The notes under the pieces were generated by a model. It saw nothing but the letters and a program-made list of their open reading frames with translations. It searched no databases and had not been told where the DNA came from. Of a stretch of DNA of 64,000 nucleotides, positions 41,640-51,499 are shown piece by piece (the stretch's first letter is position 1; every line of letters starts with the position of its first letter). A program made the translations under genes and the position numbers. Source of the stretch: Agromyces laixinhei (GTDB taxonomy: Bacteria > Actinomycetota > Actinomycetes > Actinomycetales > Microbacteriaceae); contig NZ_CP040872.1 in the NCBI RefSeq assembly GCF_006337065.1, positions 930,001 to 994,000 on the forward strand, read 5' to 3'.

Positions 41640-44189
41640 ATGACCCTGACGCTGCCCGAGCTCTCGCCGAGCCCGTACGACGCCGATGCGATGTACGACG
41701 CCTTCGTCGATTGGGCCGAGGGCCGCGGCCTCTCGCTCTACCCCGCGCAAGACGAAGCGGTCATCGAGATCGTCTCGGGCGCGAACGTCATCCTCTCCAC
41801 GCCCACGGGCACCGGCAAGTCGCTCGTCGCGGTCGCCGCCCACGCGGCATCCGTCGCAAGAGGCGGGCGCAGCTACTACACGGCGCCCATCAAGGCGCTC
41901 GTCTCCGAGAAGTTCTTCCAGCTCGTCGAGATCTTCGGCGCGGGCAGCGTCGGCATGGTCACGGGCGACAGTTCGGTGAATCCGGATGCCCCGATCATCT
42001 GCTGCACCGCCGAGATTCTCGCGAATCTCGCGCTGCGGCACGGGCCGGGCGCCGACGTCGACCAGGTCGTGATGGACGAGTTCCACTACTACGGCGACCC
42101 CGAGCGGGGGTGGGCCTGGCAGGTGCCGCTGCTCACGCTCCACCGGGCGCAGTTCGTGCTCATGTCGGCGACCCTCGGCGACGTCACCGCCATCGCCTCC
42201 GACCTGCAGCGGCGCACGGGCCGGGAGACCGCGCTCGTCACGGGGGTCGACCGACCGGTGCCGCTGCATTTCTCGTACGCGAAGACCCCGGTACAGGAGA
42301 CGGTCGAAGAGCTCATCGAGACCCGCCAGGCGCCCGTCTACATCGTGCACTTCTCGCAGGCCGCGGCGATGGAACGGGCGCAGGCGCTGTCGTCGATCCG
42401 TGTCGTCACCCGCGAGCAGCGCGACGAGATCGCCGAGGCGATCGGCGGGTTCCGCTTCACCACGGCCTTCGGCAAGACCCTGTCGCGACTCGTGCGCTCG
42501 GGCATCGGCGTGCACCATGCCGGCATGCTGCCGCGGTACCGGCGACTCGTCGAGACCCTGGCGCAGCGCGGTCTGCTGCGCGTGATCTGCGGCACCGACA
42601 CGCTCGGCGTCGGCATCAACGTGCCCATTCGCACAGTGCTCATCACCGCGCTCGCGAAGTTCGACGGGCAGCGGATGCGGCAGCTCACCGCGCGCGAGTT
42701 CCACCAGGTCGCGGGGCGGGCGGGGCGGGCCGGCTACGACACCGCGGGAACGGTCGTGGTGCTCGCACCAGAGCACGAGATCGAGAACGAGACGGCGGTG
42801 CGCCGGGCGGGCGACGACCCGAAGAAGCGCAAGAAGATCGTGCGCAAGAAGGCGCCGGCGGGGCAGATCACCTGGGGCGAGGGTTCGTACGACCGTCTCG
42901 TCGCGGCGGAACCCGAGCCGCTCGTGCCGCAGATGAAGCTCACGGCGGCGATGCTCATCAACGTCATCGGTCGCGGGGGCGACGTGATCGGCGACATCCG
43001 CTCGCTCGTCTTCGACAACCACGAGCCGCGCGCCCGGCAGTTCGAGCTCGCCCGGCGGGCGCTCGGCATCTTCCGCACGCTGCGCGACGCGGGCGTCGTC
43101 GAGCTGCTGGCGCCGGCAGGTGACGGCCTGCCGATCGTGCGGCTCACCGTCGACCTGCAGCCGAACTTCGCGCTCAACCAGCCGCTGTCGCCGTTCGCGC
43201 TCGCCGCGATCGAGCTGCTCGACCCCGAGGCGCCCGCCGGCCCGCCGGCCGAGTCAGGGGCGGTCGGCACCGGCCACTACGCCCTCGACGTCGTGAGCAT
43301 CATCGAGTCGACGCTCGACGACCCGCGCCCGATCCTCTCGCAGCAGCAGTTCACGGCCCGCGGCGAGGCGATCGGCCGCATGAAGCAGGAGGGCATCGAG
43401 TACGACGAGCGAATGGAGCTCGTCGAGGAGGTCACCTGGCCGAAGCCGCTCGACGAGCTGCTCGCCCAGTCGTTCGAGGTCTTCGCGTCGAGCCAGCCCT
43501 GGGTGCGCGACTTCGAACTGTCGCCGAAGTCGGTCGTACGAGACATGTTCGAGCGAAGCATGTCGTTCGGAGAATACGTCGGCATGTACCAGCTCGCGCG
43601 CAGCGAAGGACTCGTGCTGCGCTATCTCTCCGACGCGTTCCGAGCGATCCGCCAGACCGTGCCGACCGAGGCGAAAGACGAAGAGCTGCTCGACATCATC
43701 GAGTGGCTCGGCGAACTCGTGCGCCAGGTCGACTCGAGCCTCGTCGACGAGTGGAACGAGCTCATCGACCCTGCCGCCCACCTGCCTGAAGACGAGACGG
43801 CGGTCGTGCCGCCCGCTCCGCCGTCGGTCGTCGGCAACCGCCGCGCCTTCACGGTGCTCGTGCGCAACGAGTTGTTCCGGCGCGTGCAGCTCGCCGCGCT
43901 CGAGCGCGACGACGAGCTCGCCGAACTCGACCCCGAGGCGGGCTGGCCCGACGCCCTCGACCGGTACTACGCCGAACACGACGAGATCGGCACCGGGCCG
44001 GCGGCCCGCTCGCCGCGCATGGTCACGATCGACGAGACGGATGCCGCCAGCGGCATGTGGCGGGCCGAGCAGACGATCGACGATCCGGCCGGCGACCATG
44101 ACTGGCGAATCAGGGCAGACGTCGATCTCGATGCCTCCGCCGAGGAGGGCGCAGCGGTCGTGCGCGTCAGCGAGATCGTTCGGCTCTGA
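41640..44189 (+). CDS. Ski2-like DEAD/DEAH-box helicase with DUF3516 domain
   Basis: An 849-residue superfamily-2 helicase: Walker A STPTGTGKSLVAVA, motif II DQVVMDEFHYYGD, motif III QFVLMSATLGD, motif IV VYIVHFSQAAAMERAQALSS, and motif VI FHQVAGRAGRAGYDTAGTVV. The C-terminal 400 residues form DUF3516 (DRLVAAEPEPLVPQMKLTAA, WPKPLDELLAQSFEVFASSQ, GLVLRYLSDAFRAIRQTVPT). Actinobacterial members are thought to act on RNA; not proven. CAGACT lies six bases before the ATG, so the mRNA may be leaderless. Likely housekeeping. Confidence 0.92.
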   Translation: MTLTLPELSPSPYDADAMYDAFVDWAEGRGLSLYPAQDEAVIEIVSGANVILSTPTGTGKSLVAVAAHAASVARGGRSYYTAPIKALVSEKFFQLVEIFGAGSVGMVTGDSSVNPDAPIICCTAEILANLALRHGPGADVDQVVMDEFHYYGDPERGWAWQVPLLTLHRAQFVLMSATLGDVTAIASDLQRRTGRETALVTGVDRPVPLHFSYAKTPVQETVEELIETRQAPVYIVHFSQAAAMERAQALSSIRVVTREQRDEIAEAIGGFRFTTAFGKTLSRLVRSGIGVHHAGMLPRYRRLVETLAQRGLLRVICGTDTLGVGINVPIRTVLITALAKFDGQRMRQLTAREFHQVAGRAGRAGYDTAGTVVVLAPEHEIENETAVRRAGDDPKKRKKIVRKKAPAGQITWGEGSYDRLVAAEPEPLVPQMKLTAAMLINVIGRGGDVIGDIRSLVFDNHEPRARQFELARRALGIFRTLRDAGVVELLAPAGDGLPIVRLTVDLQPNFALNQPLSPFALAAIELLDPEAPAGPPAESGAVGTGHYALDVVSIIESTLDDPRPILSQQQFTARGEAIGRMKQEGIEYDERMELVEEVTWPKPLDELLAQSFEVFASSQPWVRDFELSPKSVVRDMFERSMSFGEYVGMYQLARSEGLVLRYLSDAFRAIRQTVPTEAKDEELLDIIEWLGELVRQVDSSLVDEWNELIDPAAHLPEDETAVVPPAPPSVVGNRRAFTVLVRNELFRRVQLAALERDDELAELDPEAGWPDALDRYYAEHDEIGTGPAARSPRMVTIDETDAASGMWRAEQTIDDPAGDHDWRIRADVDLDASAEEGAAVVRVSEIVRL

Positions 44190-44242
44190 CGAGATCGTTC
44201 GACTCTGGCCGGAAGCGCAGGTTCGCGCGAAGCGCAACCCCC

Positions 44243-44271
44243 TTGGCGCGCGCCGTCGCGGTGCCTAGTCT
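44243..44271 (+). promoter_or_regulatory. promoter of the 5'-nucleotidase gene
   Basis: TTGGCG (44243-44248), 17-base spacer, TAGTCT (44266-44271), then a leader of about 50 bases to the ATG at 44328. The -35 sits in CCCCCTTGGC, a stretch that recurs before the next nucleotidase gene, so the two probably share a sigma factor or regulator. Confidence 0.6.
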
Positions 44272-44327
44272 GGCGGCAGGTGCCCGATGTGCGCGCGACG
44301 AAGCGTGCCTGAACGAGGAGAAGCCGG

Positions 44328-46640
44328 ATGTCGCATCACTCGAAGATCGCCGATCGCCAGCCGAAGACCGAGCGGGCTCGCCGCAGATCGGCCGTCGCGG
44401 CCACCGCACTCGCGACGGGAGCCGCCCTGGCGCTGACCGGTGCCGTCGTGCAGCCGGTCGTCGCCGCACCGCAGACGATCAACCTCGTCACCGTGAACGA
44501 CTTCCACGGGCGCATCGAGCGAGACCCGCGTGGCGGCGCCGTCGCCGGGGTCGCAGCACTCGCGACGGCCGTGAACGAGGTGCGCGCGGCCAACGAGAAC
44601 ACCGTCTTCGCCGCGGCCGGCGACCTCATCGGAGCATCGACCTTCACCTCGTTCGTGCAGCAGGACGTGCCGACGATCGAGGCACTCAACGCGGCGGGCC
44701 TCGACGTGAGCGCGGCGGGCAACCACGAGTTCGACCAGGGGTGGGCCGATCTCCGCGATCGCGTGCAGGGGCTCGCCGACTGGGAGTACATCTCGGCGAA
44801 CGTCGTGCTCGAAGGCACCGACGACACCGCGCTCTCCGAGTCGTGGACGACGACGCTGCCGAACGGCGTGACGATGGGCTTCGTGGGCGCCGTGACCGAG
44901 GAGCTCCCGTCGCTCGTGAGCCCGGCCGGCATCGCAGAGCTCGAGGTCGTCGACATCGTCGACTCGGTCAACGCCGCCGCCGACCGGTTGGTCGACGGCG
45001 TCAGCACCCCCGACAACCTCGAGGCCGACATCGTCGTGCTCCTCGTGCACGAGGGCGCCACGACGACCGAGATCGAGTCGGCGACCGACCCTGCCTCGGC
45101 GTTCGGCCAGATCGTGCTCGGCGTCGATGACGACGTCGACGCGATCGTCTCGGGGCACACCCACCTCGCGTACAACCACGTGATCGACGGCCGCCCGGTC
45201 ATCTCGAGCGGTCAGTACGGCGAGCAGTTCAGCAACATGACGATCACGTACGACCCCGAGACGGGTGCGCTCACGATGGACAACGTCATCGCCCCGCTCG
45301 CGCCGTACCCCGACGACCCGGAGGTCGCGAAGATCGTGACCGAGGCGGTCGCGGTCGCCGACGAGCTCGGCGCGGTGAAGGTCGGTGAGATCGCCGACGA
45401 CTTCAACCGAGCACAGATGCCCGGCCTCGACGATGAGGGCAACCCGGCCATCGTGGAGTCCCGCGGCGCCGAGTCGACCCTCGGCAACTTCGTCGCCGAC
45501 GTGCAGCTCTGGGCGGCCGGAGCCGATGGGCAGCAGGTCGACATCGCATTCATGAATCCGGGCGGTCTGCGCACCGACCTGACGTATGCCGGCACCTCGG
45601 CCGACGACCCCGACGGCAACGTCACGTACGCCGAGGCCGCGAACGTGCAGCCGTTCGCCAACACCCTGTTCGCGATGACCCTCACCGGGGCGCAGGTGCT
45701 GCAGGTGCTCGAGGAGCAGTGGCAGCCGGTCGGCGCGTCGCGTCCGTTCCTCAAGCTCGGCGTGAACGAGGGGCTCGAGGTCGTCTACGATCCGGCGGCG
45801 CAGGCCGGCTCGCACATCACCCAGGTCACGCTCGACGGCACCCCGATCGATCCCGCTGCCGAGTACCGGGTCGTCGCGAACTCGTTCCTCGCCTCGGGCG
45901 GCGACAACTTCGCGACTCTTGCCGAGGGCACGAACCGCGCTGACACGGGCCGCATCGACCTGCAGTCGATGGTCGACTGGTTCGCAGAGTTCGGCACGGC
46001 GACGCCCGACTACGCGCAGCGATCGGTGGGCGTCGTGCTTCCGCCGCCGGCGAACGGCACCGCCTACGCACCCGGTGAGACGATCCGGCTCGCGCTCAGC
46101 TCGCTCGAGTTCTCGACGACCGAACCGCCTGCGGGCGAGGTCACGGTGTCGCTCGGTGACACGGTGCTGGGCACCGCGCCCGTCGATCCCACCTCGGTGC
46201 CGACGACTGACGAGGGCGGCCGGGCGACGCTCGACATCACGATCCCCGACGGGGTCGTCGGAGCCCAGGCACTCGTGATCTCGACGCCGACCGGCACCGA
46301 GGTCGACGTGCCGATCACGGTCGAAGACGTCGTCGTACCCGAGCCGGTCGGCACCTACGTGATCGGACTCCCGAGCCCCTTCTTCGTGCGGGGCGACGCC
46401 GCACTGCACTATCGAGGTTGGATCGTCTCCGACGACGGCTCGAACGCGGTCGGTACGCTCACGGTGTTCGACGGGTCGCAGGTGATCGCGACCGCCGAGA
46501 TCGGTGCCGACGACGGCGGCGAGTTCACGGTGGAGCTGCCGGCGCTGTCGCGCGGGGTGCACGTGCTGAGCTCGAGCTTCGACGGCGCCGCGCCGTACAC
46601 CGACTCGACCTCGTTCCGGGTGCCCGTGCTCGTGTGGTGA
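44328..46640 (+). CDS. secreted 5'-nucleotidase (UshA/YfkN-like)
   Basis: A 770-residue exported phosphohydrolase. Signal peptide residues 1-45 (AVAATALATGAALALTGAVV). Metallophosphoesterase domain: LVTVNDFHGRIERDPRGG (about 53-70), VFAAAGDLIGASTF, SAAGNHEFDQGW, LLVHEGATTTEIE, VSGHTHLAYNHVIDG. 5'-nucleotidase C-terminal domain: DIAFMNPGGLRTDLTYAG, QPFANTLFAMTLTGAQVLQ, VVANSFLASGGDNFATLAEG. A third part (after about 580) is an Ig-like domain ending SFRVPVLVW. It dephosphorylates extracellular nucleotides to nucleosides and phosphate. AACGAGGAGAAGCCGG precedes the ATG. Closely paralogous to the last third of the next gene; likely arisen by duplication. Confidence 0.92.
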   Translation: MSHHSKIADRQPKTERARRRSAVAATALATGAALALTGAVVQPVVAAPQTINLVTVNDFHGRIERDPRGGAVAGVAALATAVNEVRAANENTVFAAAGDLIGASTFTSFVQQDVPTIEALNAAGLDVSAAGNHEFDQGWADLRDRVQGLADWEYISANVVLEGTDDTALSESWTTTLPNGVTMGFVGAVTEELPSLVSPAGIAELEVVDIVDSVNAAADRLVDGVSTPDNLEADIVVLLVHEGATTTEIESATDPASAFGQIVLGVDDDVDAIVSGHTHLAYNHVIDGRPVISSGQYGEQFSNMTITYDPETGALTMDNVIAPLAPYPDDPEVAKIVTEAVAVADELGAVKVGEIADDFNRAQMPGLDDEGNPAIVESRGAESTLGNFVADVQLWAAGADGQQVDIAFMNPGGLRTDLTYAGTSADDPDGNVTYAEAANVQPFANTLFAMTLTGAQVLQVLEEQWQPVGASRPFLKLGVNEGLEVVYDPAAQAGSHITQVTLDGTPIDPAAEYRVVANSFLASGGDNFATLAEGTNRADTGRIDLQSMVDWFAEFGTATPDYAQRSVGVVLPPPANGTAYAPGETIRLALSSLEFSTTEPPAGEVTVSLGDTVLGTAPVDPTSVPTTDEGGRATLDITIPDGVVGAQALVISTPTGTEVDVPITVEDVVVPEPVGTYVIGLPSPFFVRGDAALHYRGWIVSDDGSNAVGTLTVFDGSQVIATAEIGADDGGEFTVELPALSRGVHVLSSSFDGAAPYTDSTSFRVPVLVW

Positions 46641-46743
46641 TCGCGTTTCGCTCATCCGAGCAGCCGATCGAGTGCGCCGTGCTCATCTGTGCGACATCCG
46701 TGAACAACACGTGAAATCACGCGGATGAATCGGCGTGACCCCC

Positions 46744-46772
46744 TTGGCAGTGCCGCCGCCCGCTCATATGCT
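46744..46772 (+). promoter_or_regulatory. promoter of the nuclease/nucleotidase gene
   Basis: TTGGCA (46744-46749), 17 bases, TATGCT (46767-46772), with CCCCCTTGGC as in the preceding gene. The leader is about 70 bases to ATG 46847. Similarity to the promoter at 44243 suggests joint regulation, perhaps by phosphate or nucleotide limitation (inference). Confidence 0.65.
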
Positions 46773-46846
46773 CTGTGGCATTGTCCCCCCGAACAGGGCG
46801 CCGGTTCGTGCGTCGTCGGCGGGATCCGATCGCACTGAGGAGAGTC

Positions 46847-49800
46847 ATGCATCGTCGCCGCCACATCCCACGTCTGGCCGCAGTCTCGGCCGTCTCGATC
46901 GGAGCACTCGTCGTCGGCCTGCTCGGCGCACCGCCGGCGCTCGCCGCCGTCGACGGCTCCGGCGTCGTCATCAACGAGGTGTACGCCCGCGGCGGCAGCG
47001 CGAACCAGCCGTTCAGCGGCAAGTTCGTCGAGCTGTACAACCCGACCGGAGAAGCGGTCTCGCTCGACGGCTGGTCGCTGCAGTACCGCAGTGCCACGAG
47101 CACCGGAGCCTCGAGCGGCGTCGGCGCGCTCTCCGGCGAGATCGGGGCGGGCGGCTACTACCTCATCGGACTCCCCGGCAATCCCGCCGGGACCGGCGCC
47201 GCGTTGCCGCCGGTAGATGTCACGGTCACGGTGAACCCGAGCGGCACGAACGGTTCGCTCTTCCTCGCGAACGTGGCCGGCGCGATCAACCCGGGCACGG
47301 GCTCGATCGTGAACAACCCCCAGGTCGTCGACTACGTCGGCTACGGCACCTCCGACAACTTCGAGGGTGCTGCGGCCGACTACACGGGCGGCAATTCCGA
47401 CCCCGGCAGCATCGTGCGCACCGACTTCGTCGACACCGATGTCAATGCCGCCGACTTCACCTTCTCCGCCTCCGTGACGCCGCAGGGGTCCGGCGGCGGC
47501 ACCGATCCCGTCGACCCGACCGCGGCGACGATCGCCGAGGTGCAGGGCACCGGCGACGCGACCGCGATGGACGGCGCACTGGTCGTCGTCGAGGGCGTCA
47601 TCACCGCCGATCACCGCACCGGCGGCTACGGCGGTGTGACGATCCAGACACCTGGGGCAGACACGACGCCCGGGGCATCCGACGGCATCTTCGTCTTCCA
47701 GATGCCCGCGGTCGGCGCCATCGGCGACCTCGTGCGCGTCACGGGCACGGTGAGCGAGTACTTCGGGCTGACCCAGATCACCACGAGCGCGACCGGCGCC
47801 GAGGTCGTCACCGCTTCCGTCGGCGTACCCGACGCGGTCGAGCTGCCCGCAAGCACCGTGGGCGCGGCGCGCGAGCCCCTCGAGAGCATGCTCGTCGCCC
47901 CCAGCGGCTCGTACCTCGTCTCGAGCACCCACGAGGCTTCGAGCTTCGGTTCGGTGTGGCTCGCCGCGGGCGACTCGCTTCCCGTCAAGAGCACGGAGCA
48001 GGTCGACGCCGGCCCCGCAGCCGACGAGATCGCCGTCGCCAACCGCGCGCGCCTCCTCGTGCTCGACGACGGCTGGAACAGCCGGGCCGACGGTTCGTCG
48101 CACCCGAACGAGCAGCCGTACCTCACCGAAGACACGGTGGTGCGCAACGGCGACCGCATCGTCTTCCCCGAGGCTCCCTACGTGCTGAGTTACGGCTTCA
48201 ACGCGTGGCGGTTGCAGCCGACGGCCCCGATCGACGACCTGACTCCCGACGAGAAGCCCACGTTCGAGGCGCAGAACGAACGCCCGGCCGGGGCACCCGA
48301 GGTCGGCGGCGACGTGCAGATCGGCGTCTTCAACGTGCTCAACTACTTCACGACCCTGACGAGCGAGAACGCCGACGCACGCGGAGCAGACACCGCAGCG
48401 GAGTTCGCGCTGCAGGAGGAGAAGATCGTCGAGGCGATCACCTCGCTCGACGCCGAGATCGTGGCGCTGCAGGAGATCGAGAACTCGCTGAAGCTCGACG
48501 GGAACGCCGACGAGGCCATCGGGGCGATCGTGGCCGCGCTCAACGCGGCCGAGGGTTCGGATGTCTGGGAGTTCGTGCCGACCCCGGCCGTGCTCACGGC
48601 GGCGACGACCGACTTCATCCAGAACGCGATCATCTACCGTTCCGACGCCGTCACGCCGCAGGGCGAGGCCCAGACGATCGTCGACGAGGCGGTCTGGGGC
48701 AACGCTCGCGAGCCCATCGGGCAGGTCTTCGAGATGGCGAACGGCACCGATCTCTCGGTGATCGCGAACCACTTCAAGTCGAAGAGCGGCACGGGGGCCG
48801 AACCGGCCGACGGGCAGGGGCACTTCAATGCCGACCGCGTCGCCCAGGCGACCTCGCTCCTCACCCTGGCCGACCAGCTCGCCGAGCAGTCCGACGAGGT
48901 CTTCCTCCTCGGCGACTTCAACGCCTACGCGCAGGAGGATCCGATCCAGGTGCTGACCGGCGCCGGATACACCGACCTGCTGCCAGAGCTCGCGCCCGGG
49001 GAGTACACGTACACCTTCGACGGCGAACTCGGTTCGCTCGACCACGCACTCGCGAACTCGAAGGGCGCCTCCGCCGTCACCGGCATCGGCCGCTGGGCGA
49101 TCAACTCGCCCGAGTGGAGTGCCCGCCAGTACGGGCGTGAGGCGGCTGACGACGGTTCGGTGTTCCGTTCGAGCGACCACGACCCGACGCTCATCGGCGT
49201 CGATCTCGCCGAGCTCGCCGACGTCGACATCTCCGTCGTGACGATCAACGACTTCCACGGCCGCATCGAGAAGTCCGCGCCGGCCGCGGGCATCGCGGAG
49301 CTCGCCGGAGCGGTCGAGCAGATCCGGGCCGAGAACCCGAACACGGTCTTCGCGGCGGCGGGCGACCTCATCGGTGCGTCGACCTTCACGTCGTTCATCC
49401 AGAACGACACCCCGACGATCGACGCGCTCAACGCGGCCGGGCTCGATGTGAGCGCGGCCGGCAACCACGAGTTCGACCAGGGCTGGGAAGACCTGAAGGG
49501 CCGCGTGCAGGACCGTGCCGACTGGGAGTACATCAGCTCGAACGTCTTCCTGAAGGGCACGGATGACACGGCGCTCGCGCCGAGCTACACGCAGGAGTTC
49601 GAGGGAGTCACCGTCGGGTTCATCGGCGCCGTGACCGAAGACCTCCACTCCCTCGTCAGTCCCGCGGGCATCGAAGACCTCGAGGTGCGCAGCGTGGTCG
49701 ACTCCGTCAACGCGACGGCGGCCGACCTGAAAGACGGCGACCCGGCCAACGGCGAGGCCGACGTGCTCATCCTGCTCGTGCACGAGGGCGCGTCCTCGAC

Positions 49801-51397
49801 GAAGATCGAGGCGCTCACCGACGGTTCGCCCTTCGCGCAGATCGTGGCGGGCGTCGACGACTCCGTCGCGGCGATCGTCTCGGCGCACACGCACCTGCCG
49901 TACAACCACACGGTCGACGGGCGGCCGGTCGTCTCGGCCGGGCAGTACGGCGAGCAGTTCGGGCTCATGCAGCTGCAGGTCGACTCGGTCTCGAAGGAGC
50001 TGCTCTCGATCACCAACGAGCTGAAGCCCCTCATGACCCGTGAGACCCCGACGTCGCCGTGGGTCTCGGTGTACCAGCCGGTGCCCGAGGTCGCCGAGAT
50101 CGTCGCCAAGGCCACCGCCGAGGCCGACGTGCTGGGCAAGGTGAAGGTCGGCACGATCACCGACGATCTGAACCGGGCACAGCAGCCCGGCGTCGATGCC
50201 CAGGGCAACCCGGTGCTCGTCGAGAACCGGGGCGGTGAGTCCACGATCGGCAACTTCATCGCCGACGTGCACTACTGGGCGGCGAACGTCGACGGCCACG
50301 CCGACATCGCCTTCATGAACCCGGGCGGCATCCGTGCGAATCTCGCGTACGCGTCGAGCGCGGCCGACGACCCCGACGGCAACGTCACCTATCGCGAGGC
50401 GGCGACGGTGCAGCCGTTCGCCAACTCGCTCGTGACGCTCGACCTCACGGGCGCCCAGGTGAAGCAGGTGTTCGAAGAGCAATGGCAGACGAGCCCGACT
50501 CGTCCGCTGTTGAAGCTCGGCGTCAACGAGGGTGTCGAAGTGGTCTACGACCCGACGGCACCGACCGGATCGCACGTGGTCTCGGTCACCCTGGACGGCA
50601 CGCCGATCGATCCGGCGGCGACGTACCGAGTGGTCGCGAACTCGTTCCTTGCCGGAGGCGGCGACAGCTTCGCGACCTTCGCCGAGGGCACGAACCGCTC
50701 CGACACCGGCAAGGTCGACCTCGAGTCGACCGTCGAGTGGTTCGCGGCACATGGCACGGCGACGCCCGACCTCGCGCAGCGCTCGGTCGGTGTCGCGATG
50801 TCGGCTCCGGCCAACGGCACGGCATACGCCCCCGGCGAGTCGGTCGAGCTCGACCTGAGCTCGCTCGACTTCAGCACGACCGAGGTCGCCGCCGGAGAAG
50901 TGAGCGTGTCGCTCGGCGGCACGGAGCTCGGCACCGCACCGGTCGACCGCACCCTGCTCGAGAAGTTCGACGAGATCGGTCGGGCGAACCTGTCGGTCGT
51001 CATTCCCGAGGGTGTCGCCGGTGTGCAGCAGCTCGTCATCTCGGTGGCATCGACGGGCACGAACGTCGAGGTGCCGATCACGATCGACGAGCCGGTCGCC
51101 GAGGTCGGTACGACGACCATCGGGTTCCCGAACAAGCTGTTCGCCCGGTCGGGGTCGACGGTGAAGTACTCGGGAGTGGTCTTCGCGCGCGACGGATCCA
51201 GCGCCGTCGGCACGGTGACGATCACCGACGGGTCGAAGGTCATCGCGACCGTCGAGATCGCCGCCGACGACAACGGCCGCTTCTCGGTGGCCCTGCCCGC
51301 GCTCGGCCGCGGTGTGCATGTGCTTCGGTCGAACTTCGACGGCGCATCACCGTACGAGGGCTCGCGGTCGTTCGCGGTGCCGATCCTCGTCTGGTAG
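46847..51397 (+). CDS. multidomain secreted nuclease/5'-nucleotidase (lamin-tail, ExeM/NucH-like nuclease, 5'-NT)
   Basis: A 1516-residue exported protein. Signal peptide 1-40 (AAVSAVSIGALVVGLLGAPP). A lamin-tail domain follows: GVVINEVYARGGSANQPFSG, KFVELYNPTGEAVSLDGWSL. An OB-like segment (about 225-330) and an ExeM/NucH-type endonuclease-exonuclease-phosphatase domain come next: QIGVFNVLNYFTTL, VALQEIENSLKLDGNADEA, SVIANHFKSKSGTGAEPADG and FLLGDFNAYAQEDPIQVLTG. From about 797 a full 5'-nucleotidase unit repeats the neighbour: VVTINDFHGRIEKSAPAAG, SAAGNHEFDQGWEDLK, VSAHTHLPYNHTVDG (Ala for Gly), FIADVHYWAANVDG; then an Ig-like tail ending SFAVPILVW. So one protein can cut DNA and dephosphorylate the products. 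ATG 46847 follows CTGAGGAGAGTC. Terminator at 51415-51452. Confidence 0.92.
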   Translation: MHRRRHIPRLAAVSAVSIGALVVGLLGAPPALAAVDGSGVVINEVYARGGSANQPFSGKFVELYNPTGEAVSLDGWSLQYRSATSTGASSGVGALSGEIGAGGYYLIGLPGNPAGTGAALPPVDVTVTVNPSGTNGSLFLANVAGAINPGTGSIVNNPQVVDYVGYGTSDNFEGAAADYTGGNSDPGSIVRTDFVDTDVNAADFTFSASVTPQGSGGGTDPVDPTAATIAEVQGTGDATAMDGALVVVEGVITADHRTGGYGGVTIQTPGADTTPGASDGIFVFQMPAVGAIGDLVRVTGTVSEYFGLTQITTSATGAEVVTASVGVPDAVELPASTVGAAREPLESMLVAPSGSYLVSSTHEASSFGSVWLAAGDSLPVKSTEQVDAGPAADEIAVANRARLLVLDDGWNSRADGSSHPNEQPYLTEDTVVRNGDRIVFPEAPYVLSYGFNAWRLQPTAPIDDLTPDEKPTFEAQNERPAGAPEVGGDVQIGVFNVLNYFTTLTSENADARGADTAAEFALQEEKIVEAITSLDAEIVALQEIENSLKLDGNADEAIGAIVAALNAAEGSDVWEFVPTPAVLTAATTDFIQNAIIYRSDAVTPQGEAQTIVDEAVWGNAREPIGQVFEMANGTDLSVIANHFKSKSGTGAEPADGQGHFNADRVAQATSLLTLADQLAEQSDEVFLLGDFNAYAQEDPIQVLTGAGYTDLLPELAPGEYTYTFDGELGSLDHALANSKGASAVTGIGRWAINSPEWSARQYGREAADDGSVFRSSDHDPTLIGVDLAELADVDISVVTINDFHGRIEKSAPAAGIAELAGAVEQIRAENPNTVFAAAGDLIGASTFTSFIQNDTPTIDALNAAGLDVSAAGNHEFDQGWEDLKGRVQDRADWEYISSNVFLKGTDDTALAPSYTQEFEGVTVGFIGAVTEDLHSLVSPAGIEDLEVRSVVDSVNATAADLKDGDPANGEADVLILLVHEGASSTKIEALTDGSPFAQIVAGVDDSVAAIVSAHTHLPYNHTVDGRPVVSAGQYGEQFGLMQLQVDSVSKELLSITNELKPLMTRETPTSPWVSVYQPVPEVAEIVAKATAEADVLGKVKVGTITDDLNRAQQPGVDAQGNPVLVENRGGESTIGNFIADVHYWAANVDGHADIAFMNPGGIRANLAYASSAADDPDGNVTYREAATVQPFANSLVTLDLTGAQVKQVFEEQWQTSPTRPLLKLGVNEGVEVVYDPTAPTGSHVVSVTLDGTPIDPAATYRVVANSFLAGGGDSFATFAEGTNRSDTGKVDLESTVEWFAAHGTATPDLAQRSVGVAMSAPANGTAYAPGESVELDLSSLDFSTTEVAAGEVSVSLGGTELGTAPVDRTLLEKFDEIGRANLSVVIPEGVAGVQQLVISVASTGTNVEVPITIDEPVAEVGTTTIGFPNKLFARSGSTVKYSGVVFARDGSSAVGTVTITDGSKVIATVEIAADDNGRFSVALPALGRGVHVLRSNFDGASPYEGSRSFAVPILVW

Positions 51398-51414
51398 GCA
51401 GCGCGGGCTCATGA

Positions 51415-51452
51415 CGAGCGGGGTGGCGGTCGGTGGACCGCCACCCCGCTCG
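51415..51452 (+). terminator. terminator of the nuclease/nucleotidase gene
   Basis: CGAGCGGGGTGGCGGT (51415-51430) and its exact reverse complement (51437-51452) enclose a six-base loop. It is 18 bases after the stop and 48 bases before the RecQ start. No U-tract. Confidence 0.85.
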
Positions 51453-51499
51453 CGTGTTCGCCCGGCGCTTCGGTCGGTGGCGCTCGTTACACTCGACGA

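Noticed and set aside
46652..51319. A very long open frame on the minus strand opposite the nuclease/nucleotidase gene.
   Set aside because: It is the Arg/Asp/His-rich shadow typical of high-GC coding sequence; the plus strand has a signal peptide and all family motifs.
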